From: Chitinophaga pinensis
GTDB lineage: Bacteria; Bacteroidota; Bacteroidia; Chitinophagales; Chitinophagaceae
NCBI RefSeq assembly: GCF_007896845.1
Contig: NZ_VOHS01000007.1
Span: 124,001-188,000, forward strand
Direction of reading: 5' to 3'
Length of the DNA: 64,000 nucleotides
Numbering within the stretch: position 1 is the first letter of the stretch; each line of letters begins with the position of its first letter. Under the pieces are notes generated by a model. The model worked only from the letters and a program-made list of their open reading frames with translations, was not told where the DNA came from and ran no database searches. The position numbers and the translations under genes are program-made. This document shows positions 45,904 through 55,128 of this stretch, one piece after another.

Positions 45904-48900
45904 CTATTCTGATAAATCTCCGATATCTTCTTTTACCACCTGTTTTACCGCCCTGTTCCGCTCAACCCACCAATACAACGGAGGTATCAATAAAGGGGCA
46001 AAAAGCAATGTACTTGTCAATCCGCCTATGATCACCGTGGCCAGTGGCCGCTGTACATCTGACCCGATACCTGAAGATGTTGCCGCCGGTATAAGACCTG
46101 CAATCGCTACGATCAGGATCGACAGCAGTGCACTCAGCTGCTCTCTGGCACCCAGTAAAACACTTTGCTGTAATGTCTGTTCCGGCTTTATCCGCAGCCG
46201 GTTAAAGGCAGATACAAGCAGTACGCCCGCCATCACAGAAATGCCAAATATGCTTACAAAACCTACACCCGCCGATACGTTGAAGTGATATCCCCTGATG
46301 AACAGTGCCACGATACCTCCTGCCAGCGCAAAGAGTATACAGCTGACTGTTACGAAGGTCTGCGGCATATTTCTGAAGAGGATAAACAGTACGAGGAAGA
46401 CCATGATGATGGTCATCGGGATAGTGAGTGACAACTGTTTACCGGCACGTTCCAGATTCTCGTATTGTCCGCCGTAAACGATAGAATAGCCTTTAGGAAT
46501 AAACAATTGCTGATTGATCTTGTCTCCGATCTCTTTCACAAAGCCACCCTGATCACGACCGCGGATATTGGTACGCACTGTTACCATACGTTTGTTATTG
46601 TACCGGTAGATATTGGTCTGTCCCTGTACATAAGAAATATCCGCCAGCTCATTCATCGGGATCAATGCGCCTGTAGCAGAAGGCACCTGTAATGTCTTGA
46701 CAGATTCTATCGTATTGCGTTCTCCGGGTAAATAACGGATCACCACATCATAGCGTTTGGTGCCATCGTAGAGGGTAGAGATGGCCTTACCGCCAATAGC
46801 GGCTTCGATCATACTTTGTATATCCGCGACATTGATACCAAAACGTGCCGCATTTTCCCTGTTGATATTAATGGCAATCTGCTCTGAAGGTCCTTCCTGT
46901 TCAATATTCACTGATTCCGATCCTTTCATGTTCTTCACCAGATTGGCAATCGTATCTGCTTTTGCCCGCATCATGGTAAGGTCATCACCTACTATTGATA
47001 TAGCCAGATCAGCCGCACTACCTGTTACAATCTCCATTACCTGATCAATGATCGGTTGACCGGAAGAGAATTTCACTGAAGGCATGGCTTTTTCCAGATC
47101 ATGCCGGATGTTAGTCACCAGTGTCTTTTTGGAAATCGTATCACTCCATAGTTTATAGTCCTTCAGCCCTACCAGTATCTCGTTACGATTGGATGGGAAT
47201 GGATCCGTACCATCATCATTACGCCCTGCCTGTGTGATCACAAAAGAGATCTGTGGATACTTCGCAATCACTTCCCTGATCTTAGGAGAATACTTTGCAT
47301 TTTCCTGAATGGTGATACCTGCCGGGAAGTTGCCGCGCAGGAAGATGGATCCTTCGTCCAATTCCGGCAGGAATTCCGAGCCCAGACTACCACCCAGCAT
47401 GACCAGCAGTATCACGACCGTAAAGCCGCCTATAACGGTCGCTTTAGGCCATTTCATGACGCGTGCCAGTACACGGGCGTATTTATCGGATAGAAAGTCA
47501 AGTACCACGTTCCTATGTGCCTTCATCGGCTTTTCTGTATTGCTGAATGCTTTTTTAAAGGCGAAAGAGATCAGTACAGGTATCAGCGTCAGTGCCGCCA
47601 GCATGGAGCCGATTACTGCGAATGCCAGTGTCAGTGCCATCGGAGAGAAGAGTTTACCTTCTACTCTTGTCATCAGCAGGATCGGCATATAAGCCAGTAT
47701 GATGATTGTGACAGAGAAGAATATCTCACGACCCACTTCCTGTGAAGAACGCAGGGTAAGCGCAATAATGCCTTTCTTCTTTTCTTCTGGTGAGGCGGTG
47801 CGGTAGGTGCGTATCAGGTGTTCTGCCATGACACAGGCACCGTCTACAATGATCCCGAAGTCTATGGCGCCGAGCGATAGCAGATTGGCCGGAATACCGG
47901 TAAGCCGCATCAGTATAAAGGCAAACAGTAAGGAGAATGGGATGGTCAGCGCCACAACCAGCGCACTGCGCAGACTACCCAAAAAGAATATCAGGATAAT
48001 CACCACAATAGATACCCCTTCCAGCAAAGTATGTCCTACGGTTTCCAGCGAGTGATCGATCAGGAAACTACGATCATACAATGTACGCAGGTGTACACCT
48101 TTGGGTAGTTCATTTTGCTCCAGATCCTGCATGCGTGCTTTCAGTGCTTTTAATACCTCGCTGGGATTCTCATATCTGCGCAGCAGAATAATGCCTTCCA
48201 CGCCATTGCTCACATTGGTTTTGGTGGCGTTGATGGTATAACCCATCACCCCACTGGGTGGGGGTGGTGCAACTTCTACCGTCGCTACGTCACGCAGATA
48301 AACAGGCATACCGTTCGCCGCTTTCAGTACGATATTCTGAATGTCCTGTTCTGTTTTTACAGCACCTAAACCACGTACAGCAAACCCTTGTTCACCACGA
48401 TTGATAATGTTACCACCCGTGTTCTGGTTGTTTTTCTGCACCGCATCTATAACGTCCTGCATGGTCAGATCAAACTTGCGCAGTTTATCGGGTGCTGTGA
48501 GAATATGAAATTGCTTTAGTGGTCCGCCGAAAGTGGTGATATCCGCAATACCCGGTACCTGCAATAGATTAGGTTTGATGACCCAGTCCTGCAGGTCGCG
48601 TATTTCTGTCGGTGTATATTGGGGTGGAGCTTCCACTACATAGCGTAAGATCTCACCTACTGCTGTTGTCAAAGGTGCCAGTTCTGGTGCTACTCCATCT
48701 GGTAGTCCGGCAGTAGCCAATCGTTCGTTTACCTGCTGTCGTGCGAAGTAATCGTCTGTTCCGTCTGTAAAGGTCAGCTGTACCACGCTCAGACCGAAGA
48801 TAGTACGGCTTCTGCGATCCATGACATTGGGCGTATTTTGTAATGCCCTTTCTATCGGGATGGTCACCTGCTGTTCCACTTCTTCTGCTGCACGACCCGG

Positions 48901-49059
48901 ATATTGTGCCACGATGATAACATTGGTATCAGCAATGTCTGGATAGGCTTCTATTTTCAGTTGGGTAAAACACCAGTAACCGATGCCCATCAGGCCCAGT
49001 CCCATCAGGATGATCACCCATCTGTTTTTAAGAGAGAATATTAAAAGGTTGCGAATCAT
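45904..49059 (-). CDS. Heavy-metal efflux RND pump, CzcA/CusA family
   Basis: An inner-membrane proton-driven pump of 1051 aa, the normal size, with 12 membrane segments and two large periplasmic loops. The proton-relay signature of the metal (HME) subgroup is present as DFGIIVDGACVMAE near 400-413, with Asp, Asp and Glu at the family spacing. The N-terminus has KIEAYPDIADTNVIIVAQYP. It is last in the operon tolC-like / adaptor / DUF190 / pump and works with those proteins to expel metal ions. The metal (Co/Zn/Cd, Ni or Cu/Ag) is not clear. Confidence 0.93.
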   Translation of the reverse strand: MIRNLLIFSLKNRWVIILMGLGLMGIGYWCFTQLKIEAYPDIADTNVIIVAQYPGRAAEEVEQQVTIPIERALQNTPNVMDRRSRTIFGLSVVQLTFTDGTDDYFARQQVNERLATAGLPDGVAPELAPLTTAVGEILRYVVEAPPQYTPTEIRDLQDWVIKPNLLQVPGIADITTFGGPLKQFHILTAPDKLRKFDLTMQDVIDAVQKNNQNTGGNIINRGEQGFAVRGLGAVKTEQDIQNIVLKAANGMPVYLRDVATVEVAPPPPSGVMGYTINATKTNVSNGVEGIILLRRYENPSEVLKALKARMQDLEQNELPKGVHLRTLYDRSFLIDHSLETVGHTLLEGVSIVVIILIFFLGSLRSALVVALTIPFSLLFAFILMRLTGIPANLLSLGAIDFGIIVDGACVMAEHLIRTYRTASPEEKKKGIIALTLRSSQEVGREIFFSVTIIILAYMPILLMTRVEGKLFSPMALTLAFAVIGSMLAALTLIPVLISFAFKKAFSNTEKPMKAHRNVVLDFLSDKYARVLARVMKWPKATVIGGFTVVILLVMLGGSLGSEFLPELDEGSIFLRGNFPAGITIQENAKYSPKIREVIAKYPQISFVITQAGRNDDGTDPFPSNRNEILVGLKDYKLWSDTISKKTLVTNIRHDLEKAMPSVKFSSGQPIIDQVMEIVTGSAADLAISIVGDDLTMMRAKADTIANLVKNMKGSESVNIEQEGPSEQIAININRENAARFGINVADIQSMIEAAIGGKAISTLYDGTKRYDVVIRYLPGERNTIESVKTLQVPSATGALIPMNELADISYVQGQTNIYRYNNKRMVTVRTNIRGRDQGGFVKEIGDKINQQLFIPKGYSIVYGGQYENLERAGKQLSLTIPMTIIMVFLVLFILFRNMPQTFVTVSCILFALAGGIVALFIRGYHFNVSAGVGFVSIFGISVMAGVLLVSAFNRLRIKPEQTLQQSVLLGAREQLSALLSILIVAIAGLIPAATSSGIGSDVQRPLATVIIGGLTSTLLFAPLLIPPLYWWVERNRAVKQVVKEDIGDLSE

Positions 49060-49082
49060 TGTCTGTGTATTTCAATCATTCA

Positions 49083-49388
49083 TTACATGTGAAACCGGTC
49101 TACTTTGCTGATGACGATAAAGCCACTATTAACGCGTTTGCGTAAGGCGGTCAGCGTGTCAGTTACTTTTTCGTCTTCATCGATGAAGGTGATCAGCATG
49201 GGTGGTTCGTCAAAACTGAAAAGGCTGTCCGGTCTTTTCAGCTGATGATGTTCCCCAAACCCGATCACACCTCTGAAAGCAGTTGCGCCGGCCACGTTTT
49301 GTTTCAGCAGGAACTGCATGATGAATTCGTATAATGGTTGTGTACCGAATACTTCGTCTTTGTCTATGAATATCTGCGCCTGTAGCAT
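49083..49388 (-). CDS. DUF190 (PII-like) protein in metal efflux operon
   Basis: A cytoplasmic 101-aa protein. The sequence MLQAQIFIDKDEVFGTQPLY, then GATAFRGVIGFGEHH and PPMLITFIDEDEKVTDTLTA, matches DUF190, a family with the PII/CutA ferredoxin-like trimer fold. It lies between adaptor and pump genes on the same transcript, so it probably senses a small ligand or metal to adjust efflux. Direct function is unproven. Confidence 0.82.
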   Translation of the reverse strand: MLQAQIFIDKDEVFGTQPLYEFIMQFLLKQNVAGATAFRGVIGFGEHHQLKRPDSLFSFDEPPMLITFIDEDEKVTDTLTALRKRVNSGFIVISKVDRFHM

Positions 49389-49431
49389 GGGGTGATATTG
49401 TTAATATTGATGTGTATAATAGGCTGGCCGC

Positions 49432-50442
49432 TTAATAACCGAAGCTTAACCCTTTCAGTTGCATGACACCTTTTACGACTACATTTTCTCCGTTCTGCAA
49501 GCCGCTGTACACGGCGATGCGATCGCCGATCTGCTGTCCTGTACGGATCTCTCTCCGGGTAAATGTATTAGGTGCCGTGCGTACAAATACATAGTTCTGG
49601 CCTTCTGAAGTGACCAGTGCATCTCTGTTGATGTTAATACCTTTATTATCGCCATGTACTTTGAATGTCACTGTTGCAAACATGCCCGCACGGATATCTG
49701 TATCTGGTGTGTTCAGTCGTATACGTAATTTGATCATGCGTGTCACATCATCAATCACGTCAGCAATGTCTTCCACTTTTGCATCGTAGGCATTGTCGGG
49801 AAAGGAAGACAGTACCACAGTACACGGTGCACCTTTCTTCACATTGTTCAGCTGGTTTTCCGGAATATCACAAATGATGTAGGCTGATCCCGGACTGGTG
49901 CTGCGCAATGCTTCCGGATCGAACCCCGCTGCCTTTAATCCTGATTCATGTTCTATCAGCTGTGTTTTCTCATTGGCCAGATTGGTCTGTTCCATAGAGA
50001 GGTTGGACTTTGCTTCCAGAATATCTTTACCGCTGGCTGCACCATGATCATAAAGATCCTGTGTGCGGTCCAGTTCTATTTTACGTTGTGTGATATTGAT
50101 CTGTTGTATATGATTGATGTTGATCTTATGCTGTATGAGTTGTGAATAATCACTGTTCAGTCCCGGATCGTCGAAGAGCACAATATTCTGTCCGCCTTCA
50201 TCTCCGCGAACTACAGTTGCTGCTACTTTACCGGGTGCATGTAATGTGCCGCTGAGCACAGAATCGCCTACGGCTTCTACAGAGAAGAAGCTGGTGGAGG
50301 CGCTATCCGGAAAAGTGATCTGTTGTCCGTTATTTGTAACAACAGGAGCCGGATCGTCGGTAGCAACTGCCGGTGGTGTTTTGTGTTTGCATCCTGCCAG
50401 CAGAAGGGTGGCAGCAAAGAAATATCGGGTGATGCGTTGCAT
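49432..50442 (-). CDS. RND efflux periplasmic adaptor (HlyD/CusB family)
   Basis: A 336-aa lipoprotein adaptor (lipobox LLLAGCKH near 15-22) that links the inner-membrane pump to the outer-membrane channel. A barrel-sandwich hybrid and a helical hairpin (TQRKIELDRTQDLYDHGAAS) lie at about 110-170. Beta-barrel parts follow with MIKLRIRLNTPDTDIRAGMF near 237-256 and INRDALVTSEGQNYVFVRT. It starts one base after the tolC-like stop codon and precedes DUF190 and the pump. Confidence 0.9.
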   Translation of the reverse strand: MQRITRYFFAATLLLAGCKHKTPPAVATDDPAPVVTNNGQQITFPDSASTSFFSVEAVGDSVLSGTLHAPGKVAATVVRGDEGGQNIVLFDDPGLNSDYSQLIQHKININHIQQINITQRKIELDRTQDLYDHGAASGKDILEAKSNLSMEQTNLANEKTQLIEHESGLKAAGFDPEALRSTSPGSAYIICDIPENQLNNVKKGAPCTVVLSSFPDNAYDAKVEDIADVIDDVTRMIKLRIRLNTPDTDIRAGMFATVTFKVHGDNKGININRDALVTSEGQNYVFVRTAPNTFTRREIRTGQQIGDRIAVYSGLQNGENVVVKGVMQLKGLSFGY

Positions 50443-50443
50443 A

Positions 50444-51700
50444 TTATAATTGGTTTATGAGGCCGGTAGCAAATAATAATTGTATATAACTCTGGTAGTA
50501 TGCCTGAAGAGAATCATAATAGAGCAGGCGGGTATCGTACCAGTTGCGTTGTGCGTCGAGGAAGTCGATAATACTGGTCCCTCCGCGCAGGTAGGCATAT
50601 TTCACATTGTCGAGAATCTGTTGTGACTGATGCAGGATGCCGCTGTATTTCTCAATGTTCTTTTGTTGCAGCTGATAGGTGTTGTAGGCGGTGACTACTT
50701 CTGTCTGCGCCTGTCTCTGTGTGGCGGATAACTCCTGTTGCGCCTGTTGCTGTTGTATATGTGCTTTTTTGATTTCCCCCTGATTTCTGTTAAAGAAAGG
50801 CAGATCAATGGAACCATAAAATCCTATGTAAGGGACGGAGTTTTGCGGGTTGTAAATTACCCCCAGTTCTGGTTGCGGTACAGCAAGCGCTCTCTGATAC
50901 TTCTCATTGCTGCTACGTTCATCAATGGTGTTCTTTGCCAGTATCACATCGGAGCGGTTATCCATTGTCTGGGCAATCAGGCTGTCCAGTGTAACAGATG
51001 GTACGAATGTCAGTATCTCGTTGCTGGTATCGATCTCCATGGGAGTGGTATTCCCTGTCAGTAATTGCAGCGTATGTAGTTCATTCTGATAATCCTGCGT
51101 AAATACGCTCAGCTGCAGATCGTATTGCGAGAGCAACACTTTTGTACGCGTCAGATCTGTCTGCGAGATGACCTGATCTTTATAACGCAGTTCATTGATC
51201 TTTACAAGTGTATCAAGATTGGTTCTGCTTTCATTAAGCAATGCCAGTCTCTTTTTCAACACCCAGCAGTTGATCCAGCTGGAACCTACGTTCAGCGAGA
51301 GGTTGCGCACATCTTCCTGATAGGTATTATTGGCGAGGGTAACGTCTTTATCAGCGGTTTCTATTTTATACCTGCGCTGATTGGGCCATTGAATTGGCTT
51401 TGTTACCTGATACCATACCTGTCTGTTCTGATTGGATGACCATCTTGTGCCGGGGGCAAAATGGTCACTACTGACCAGTTGCATGGTCTGATTGTTCAGA
51501 TTGGGATTGGGCCGTAGTCTGGCTGTAATGACGTCCGCCTGTGCCGCGTCTATATTCATGTACCTTGCTTTCAGTACGGGGCTGCTGGTGCGGGCGGTGT
51601 CTAATGCCGCTGATAGCGTGTAGTTAGTTTGGGCGGTAGCAACGATCCCCATACAGGATAGTGCCAGTGTTGCTACAGCCAGGACGATCGCTCGTTTCAT
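50444..51700 (-). CDS. TolC-family outer-membrane efflux channel
   Basis: An outer-membrane/periplasm-spanning channel of 418 aa. The signal peptide ends ATAQ near 24. Two long helical repeats start with YTLSAALDTARTSSPVLKAR and VTLDSLIAQTMDNRSDVILA, as in the family. The C-terminal helix includes QQILDNVKYAYLRGGTSIID. It is first in the metal efflux operon, so its promoter lies upstream of 51700 on the minus strand. Confidence 0.92.
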   Translation of the reverse strand: MKRAIVLAVATLALSCMGIVATAQTNYTLSAALDTARTSSPVLKARYMNIDAAQADVITARLRPNPNLNNQTMQLVSSDHFAPGTRWSSNQNRQVWYQVTKPIQWPNQRRYKIETADKDVTLANNTYQEDVRNLSLNVGSSWINCWVLKKRLALLNESRTNLDTLVKINELRYKDQVISQTDLTRTKVLLSQYDLQLSVFTQDYQNELHTLQLLTGNTTPMEIDTSNEILTFVPSVTLDSLIAQTMDNRSDVILAKNTIDERSSNEKYQRALAVPQPELGVIYNPQNSVPYIGFYGSIDLPFFNRNQGEIKKAHIQQQQAQQELSATQRQAQTEVVTAYNTYQLQQKNIEKYSGILHQSQQILDNVKYAYLRGGTSIIDFLDAQRNWYDTRLLYYDSLQAYYQSYIQLLFATGLINQL

Positions 51701-51874
51701 GAGATGATATTTGTCCGCTGATTAAAGTATCTGATACAAATGTCAAGAATGTAATGTTGCTGGAAATGCGAGGGGATTGATTTTAACCGGCTTTTAATTA
51801 AAATATTAAAACCTTTAAGGTGGGGGATATCAGGTGATCCGGGGCTGGAATAGGTTATGCATAAGGGATTGGGG

Positions 51875-51905
51875 GCGGCGCCCTGTGATCATTACCGGGC
51901 GCCGC
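51875..51905 (-). terminator. GC-rich hairpin after xseB
   Basis: GCGGCGCCC (51875-51883) pairs perfectly with GGGCGCCGC (51897-51905). No T-run follows, so termination strength is uncertain. Confidence 0.5.
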
Positions 51906-51917
51906 AGCTTAAAAAGC

Positions 51918-52124
51918 TTAAAGCGGTTTATCCTCCATTTGCTGGATGATGTTCTCAACTTCGGCTTCCGTCGCCCGGAGGCGTGCCTGACAGAAGGTAA
52001 TCAGTTCGGAAGCGCGCTTCACTCTCGCTGCCAGTACATCTACGGAAACGGATTCCGTTTCGATTTCTCTGGCTATCTGTTGCAGTTCTTTATAAGCTGC
52101 TTCGTATGTCAGATTAGTATCCAT
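51918..52124 (-). CDS. xseB: Exodeoxyribonuclease VII small subunit
   Basis: A 68-aa helical subunit that joins XseA to form exonuclease VII, which degrades single-stranded DNA. The pattern LTYEAAYKELQQIAREIETE (about 5-24) and LAARVKRASELITFCQARLR (about 31-50) is the normal XseB sequence. It overlaps the end of xseA by 11 bases, indicating coupled translation. Confidence 0.93.
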   Translation of the reverse strand: MDTNLTYEAAYKELQQIAREIETESVSVDVLAARVKRASELITFCQARLRATEAEVENIIQQMEDKPL

Positions 52125-53550
52125 CGGTCATTGTTTTTGAAGTAATTGTTGCGTGTACGCCGGCATCTGCCATTTGTACGGTGATCTCATCTCCGGGAGA
52201 CAACTGTGCGGCGCTGGTAATGATCTGTCCTTTGTGCTGTACCATAGCAAAGCCTTTTTGTAATAGCGCGGCAGGACTCATGATCCTTACGACCGTTTCG
52301 TGATGCACCAGTTGTTGTTGCTGTTGTTGCAGCAGTTTACGGGCATATACCTGTATATCCTTGCGGATATGAGCCAGCTCCTGTAAACGGCTGGCAGTGA
52401 CCTGACCGGGCTTCGCCAGCAATTGTCCGGATAACTGTGCAATGGCATTCCGCTGTCTCAGTAAGGTGTGCCGGGCTCTTTGCGGAATGGCTTGTTTTGC
52501 GCGCGTCAGACCGTCTCTGTGTACACTCAGCAGGTCGCGTGAGCGGTTAATAATACCGCTATGCAATGAAGACAGCTGCTTTTTTCTGCCGGCGATCATC
52601 TGTTGCATCCGGATAATGATCTGGCTTTGCTGTGTCAGCAATGCTTCTTCAAAGGTACGGTTATGTGCGATGATAAGTTCTGCCGCTCTTGTAGGTGTTT
52701 TGGTCGCTGTATGCGCCAGCATATCGGTAATAGTCTCATTCTTCTGGTGACCGATACCGGTGATAACCGGCACAGGGAATCCGGCAACTGCTTTACCCAA
52801 CGCATACTGATCAAACAAAAGCAGATCTGTCTGGGCGCCACCGCCACGGATGATCACGACAGTATCATATCTTTTGCCGGAGGCGATAATTGCTTCCAGT
52901 TGCATACATACCTGTGCCGCGTTAGCTTCACCCTGTACAGCGGTAAAATAGTTATCAGTATAGAAAATATACCTGTACGCATTGGACTGCATAGTGTGCA
53001 TGAAATCCTGATAACCTGCAGAAGATGCCGAAGAAATGACTGCAATACGCTGTATGACCGGATTAAGCCGCAAAGCTTTGTTGCGGGTCATGTACCCATC
53101 TGGTGTCTTCTGTACGATATCAGCACACTCCGTTACCAAACGTAATAAGGTGGCTTGTTTCTGTTGTTCGAGCTGCCCGATGGTAAAGCTGGGATCTATA
53201 TCCATCAGAGATAATTTCAGGCCGTATACCGGATGGAATTCTATGGCAACACGTACCAGCACCTGCATGTCATTAGAGAAACGTTGTCCAGTTATGTTCT
53301 CAAATTCTTTGATACGCGTACTGCCGTTTCCCCATGCTGTGGTGGATATCTTTGCAATCATCTGGTGACTGCGCGGATCTTTTTCCACCATATCAAAATA
53401 ATGGTATCCTTTGGCAGGGTAAAACGAGTGACTGGTAATATCAGCCACCACCCAATAACTCTGTCCTGAAAAAGCGTTTTTGATAGTGCCCTGTATGCCG
53501 GCTGCCAGTTGTGATAACGTTATGTAGTTTCTTGTTTCCAAAGCAGGCAC
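52114..53550 (-). CDS. xseA: Exodeoxyribonuclease VII large subunit
   Basis: The catalytic subunit of exonuclease VII, 478 aa. The N-terminal OB-fold includes YITLSQLAAGIQGTIKNAFS near 8-27. The nuclease core has RIAVISSASSAGYQDFMHTM near 168-187, VVIIRGGGAQTDLLLFDQ near 231-248 and PVITGIGHQKNETITDMLAH. A long coiled-coil follows (about 300-420) and a final part with LLQKGFAMVQHKGQIITSAA. All family parts are present. Confidence 0.95.
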   Translation of the reverse strand: MPALETRNYITLSQLAAGIQGTIKNAFSGQSYWVVADITSHSFYPAKGYHYFDMVEKDPRSHQMIAKISTTAWGNGSTRIKEFENITGQRFSNDMQVLVRVAIEFHPVYGLKLSLMDIDPSFTIGQLEQQKQATLLRLVTECADIVQKTPDGYMTRNKALRLNPVIQRIAVISSASSAGYQDFMHTMQSNAYRYIFYTDNYFTAVQGEANAAQVCMQLEAIIASGKRYDTVVIIRGGGAQTDLLLFDQYALGKAVAGFPVPVITGIGHQKNETITDMLAHTATKTPTRAAELIIAHNRTFEEALLTQQSQIIIRMQQMIAGRKKQLSSLHSGIINRSRDLLSVHRDGLTRAKQAIPQRARHTLLRQRNAIAQLSGQLLAKPGQVTASRLQELAHIRKDIQVYARKLLQQQQQQLVHHETVVRIMSPAALLQKGFAMVQHKGQIITSAAQLSPGDEITVQMADAGVHATITSKTMTDGY

Positions 53551-53561
53551 AAAGGTACAAT

Positions 53562-53587
53562 AAAAAAGGCCGCCTTGAAAGGCAGCC
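53562..53587 (-). terminator. Terminator after the NADH dehydrogenase gene
   Basis: On the minus strand GGCTGCCTTTCAAGGCGGCC (53587-53568), a stem with one mismatch, is followed by six T. It ends 11 bases before the xseA start. A second small hairpin (AAAAGTAG/CTACTTTT, 53620-53640) lies between it and the coding end. Confidence 0.8.
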
Positions 53588-53725
53588 CTTGTCTAATTCC
53601 ACGTTATGAAAACAAATTAAAAAGTAGCATAACTACTTTTATATGATGGCAATATTAGTACTTCATCAGACGAATTGAGTTAATGAGAAGTTAAGCAACG
53701 GAACATTAACATTTTCTTTTGGATA

Positions 53726-55069
53726 CTAACTGCCCGACTCATTTTCTGTAAATACCGCCTTCGCCCGTTCATCCCCTTTTCTGATATATGGGCGGATGAT
53801 CAGCCGGTTGCCCTTATCAAATGTGAACAGGTTCCAGATCCAGTTTGTAAGTACCAATAACTTGTTACGGAAACTCACCAGGAAGTTCACATGCACAAAC
53901 AACCAGATCCACCATGCCAGTCTGCCACCAAGATGAATATTCTTTGGCAGATCAGCTACCGCCTTGCCTCTGCCCACTGTTGCCAGCGAGCCTTTATCAA
54001 AGTATTTAAATGGTTTTACTTTATCATTCCGATGTATCGCATACAGATTTTTACCAATGTACTTACCCATTTGTATGGCAGGCTGTGCTACTCCCGGATG
54101 ACCTTTGGGATAGTCTTCCAGCTTCATGAGCGCAATGTCTCCAATAGCAAAAATGTTCGGACTGCCGATCACTCTGCAGTTAGGATCTGTTAATAAACGT
54201 CCGCGCTCTGTCCATTCTTTGGGTATACCCGGAAACGTCTCTCCTGTTACACCAGCGCTCCATACCACCAGAAAAGATTTTATCTGTTCACCTGTCTTCA
54301 GGGTGATCGTCTCTCCATCATAATCCTGCACCATCACACCGAGTTTAATAATGACGCCCATCTTTTCAAGGTATCGCTGTGCACGGGCACTTGATTTCGG
54401 ATGCATAGGAGGCAGCACGCGATCAAGGCCATCCAGCAGGTATATTTTCATTTTACTGAAATCGAGTGCCGGATAATCTTTAGGTAATACATTCTTCCGT
54501 AGTTCTGATAATGCTCCTGCCATTTCTACACCGGTAGGTCCTGCTCCTACCAATACAACATTGAGCATATAATCTGAGATAGCAGGGTTCCCATTGAGAC
54601 TGGCCCATTCAAACAGCTGCATCAGCTGACTACGCATGTTCAACGCATCGGGAATAGTTTTCAACGGCAACGCGTAACGTTGCATGTTTTCATTACCGAA
54701 GTAGTTTGTTCTGGCCCCCGTAGAGATCACGAGATAATCATATTGTAAAGGACCTGCTGAAGTATTGATGGTATTGGTAGCCGTATCTACGGATAATACC
54801 CGCAGCATCCTGAAGTGAAAGTCTTTGGTATCATGGAACAGATTTCTGAGCGGTCCTGCAATGGAATCGGCCTGTAATGCGGCAGAGGCAACCTGATATA
54901 ACAGCGGCTGAAAAGTGTGATAGTTATGTTTGTCGAACAGGACGATCTGGAATTTATCATCCGGAAGCGACTGTGCAGTGTTCAGTCCGCCGAAACCTGC
55001 ACCTACAATCACTACGCGGGGTTTGCTCGTAGGCGGAATATTCAGGGTGATCTGCCTCATCTGTTCCAT
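53726..55069 (-). CDS. Type II NADH:quinone oxidoreductase (NDH-2)
   Basis: A single-subunit FAD enzyme of about 447 aa that feeds NADH electrons to quinone without pumping protons. FAD site: PRVVIVGAGFGGLNTAQSLP near the N-terminus, then HNYHTFQPLLYQVASAALQA. NADH site: VVLVGAGPTGVEMAGALSEL near 174-193. FAIGDIALM near 305 is the second FAD contact. The C-terminal 60 residues form a membrane-binding helical part (LLVLTNWIWNLF). The frame extends to 55171, but those 34 codons overlap the ABC exporter gene and lack similarity, so the start is set at MEQMRQ. Confidence 0.92.
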   Translation of the reverse strand: MEQMRQITLNIPPTSKPRVVIVGAGFGGLNTAQSLPDDKFQIVLFDKHNYHTFQPLLYQVASAALQADSIAGPLRNLFHDTKDFHFRMLRVLSVDTATNTINTSAGPLQYDYLVISTGARTNYFGNENMQRYALPLKTIPDALNMRSQLMQLFEWASLNGNPAISDYMLNVVLVGAGPTGVEMAGALSELRKNVLPKDYPALDFSKMKIYLLDGLDRVLPPMHPKSSARAQRYLEKMGVIIKLGVMVQDYDGETITLKTGEQIKSFLVVWSAGVTGETFPGIPKEWTERGRLLTDPNCRVIGSPNIFAIGDIALMKLEDYPKGHPGVAQPAIQMGKYIGKNLYAIHRNDKVKPFKYFDKGSLATVGRGKAVADLPKNIHLGGRLAWWIWLFVHVNFLVSFRNKLLVLTNWIWNLFTFDKGNRLIIRPYIRKGDERAKAVFTENESGS

Positions 55070-55128
55070 AAAACAATGATTTTGTATACGCTGTGCGGCC
55101 CAAAAACCATGCCCCCGGAAAGTATATT

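Noticed and set aside
49137..49145. TTTGCGTAA resembling the regulon box
   Set aside because: It lies within the DUF190 coding sequence, has no TTTTCC partner and no -7 element at 34 bp.
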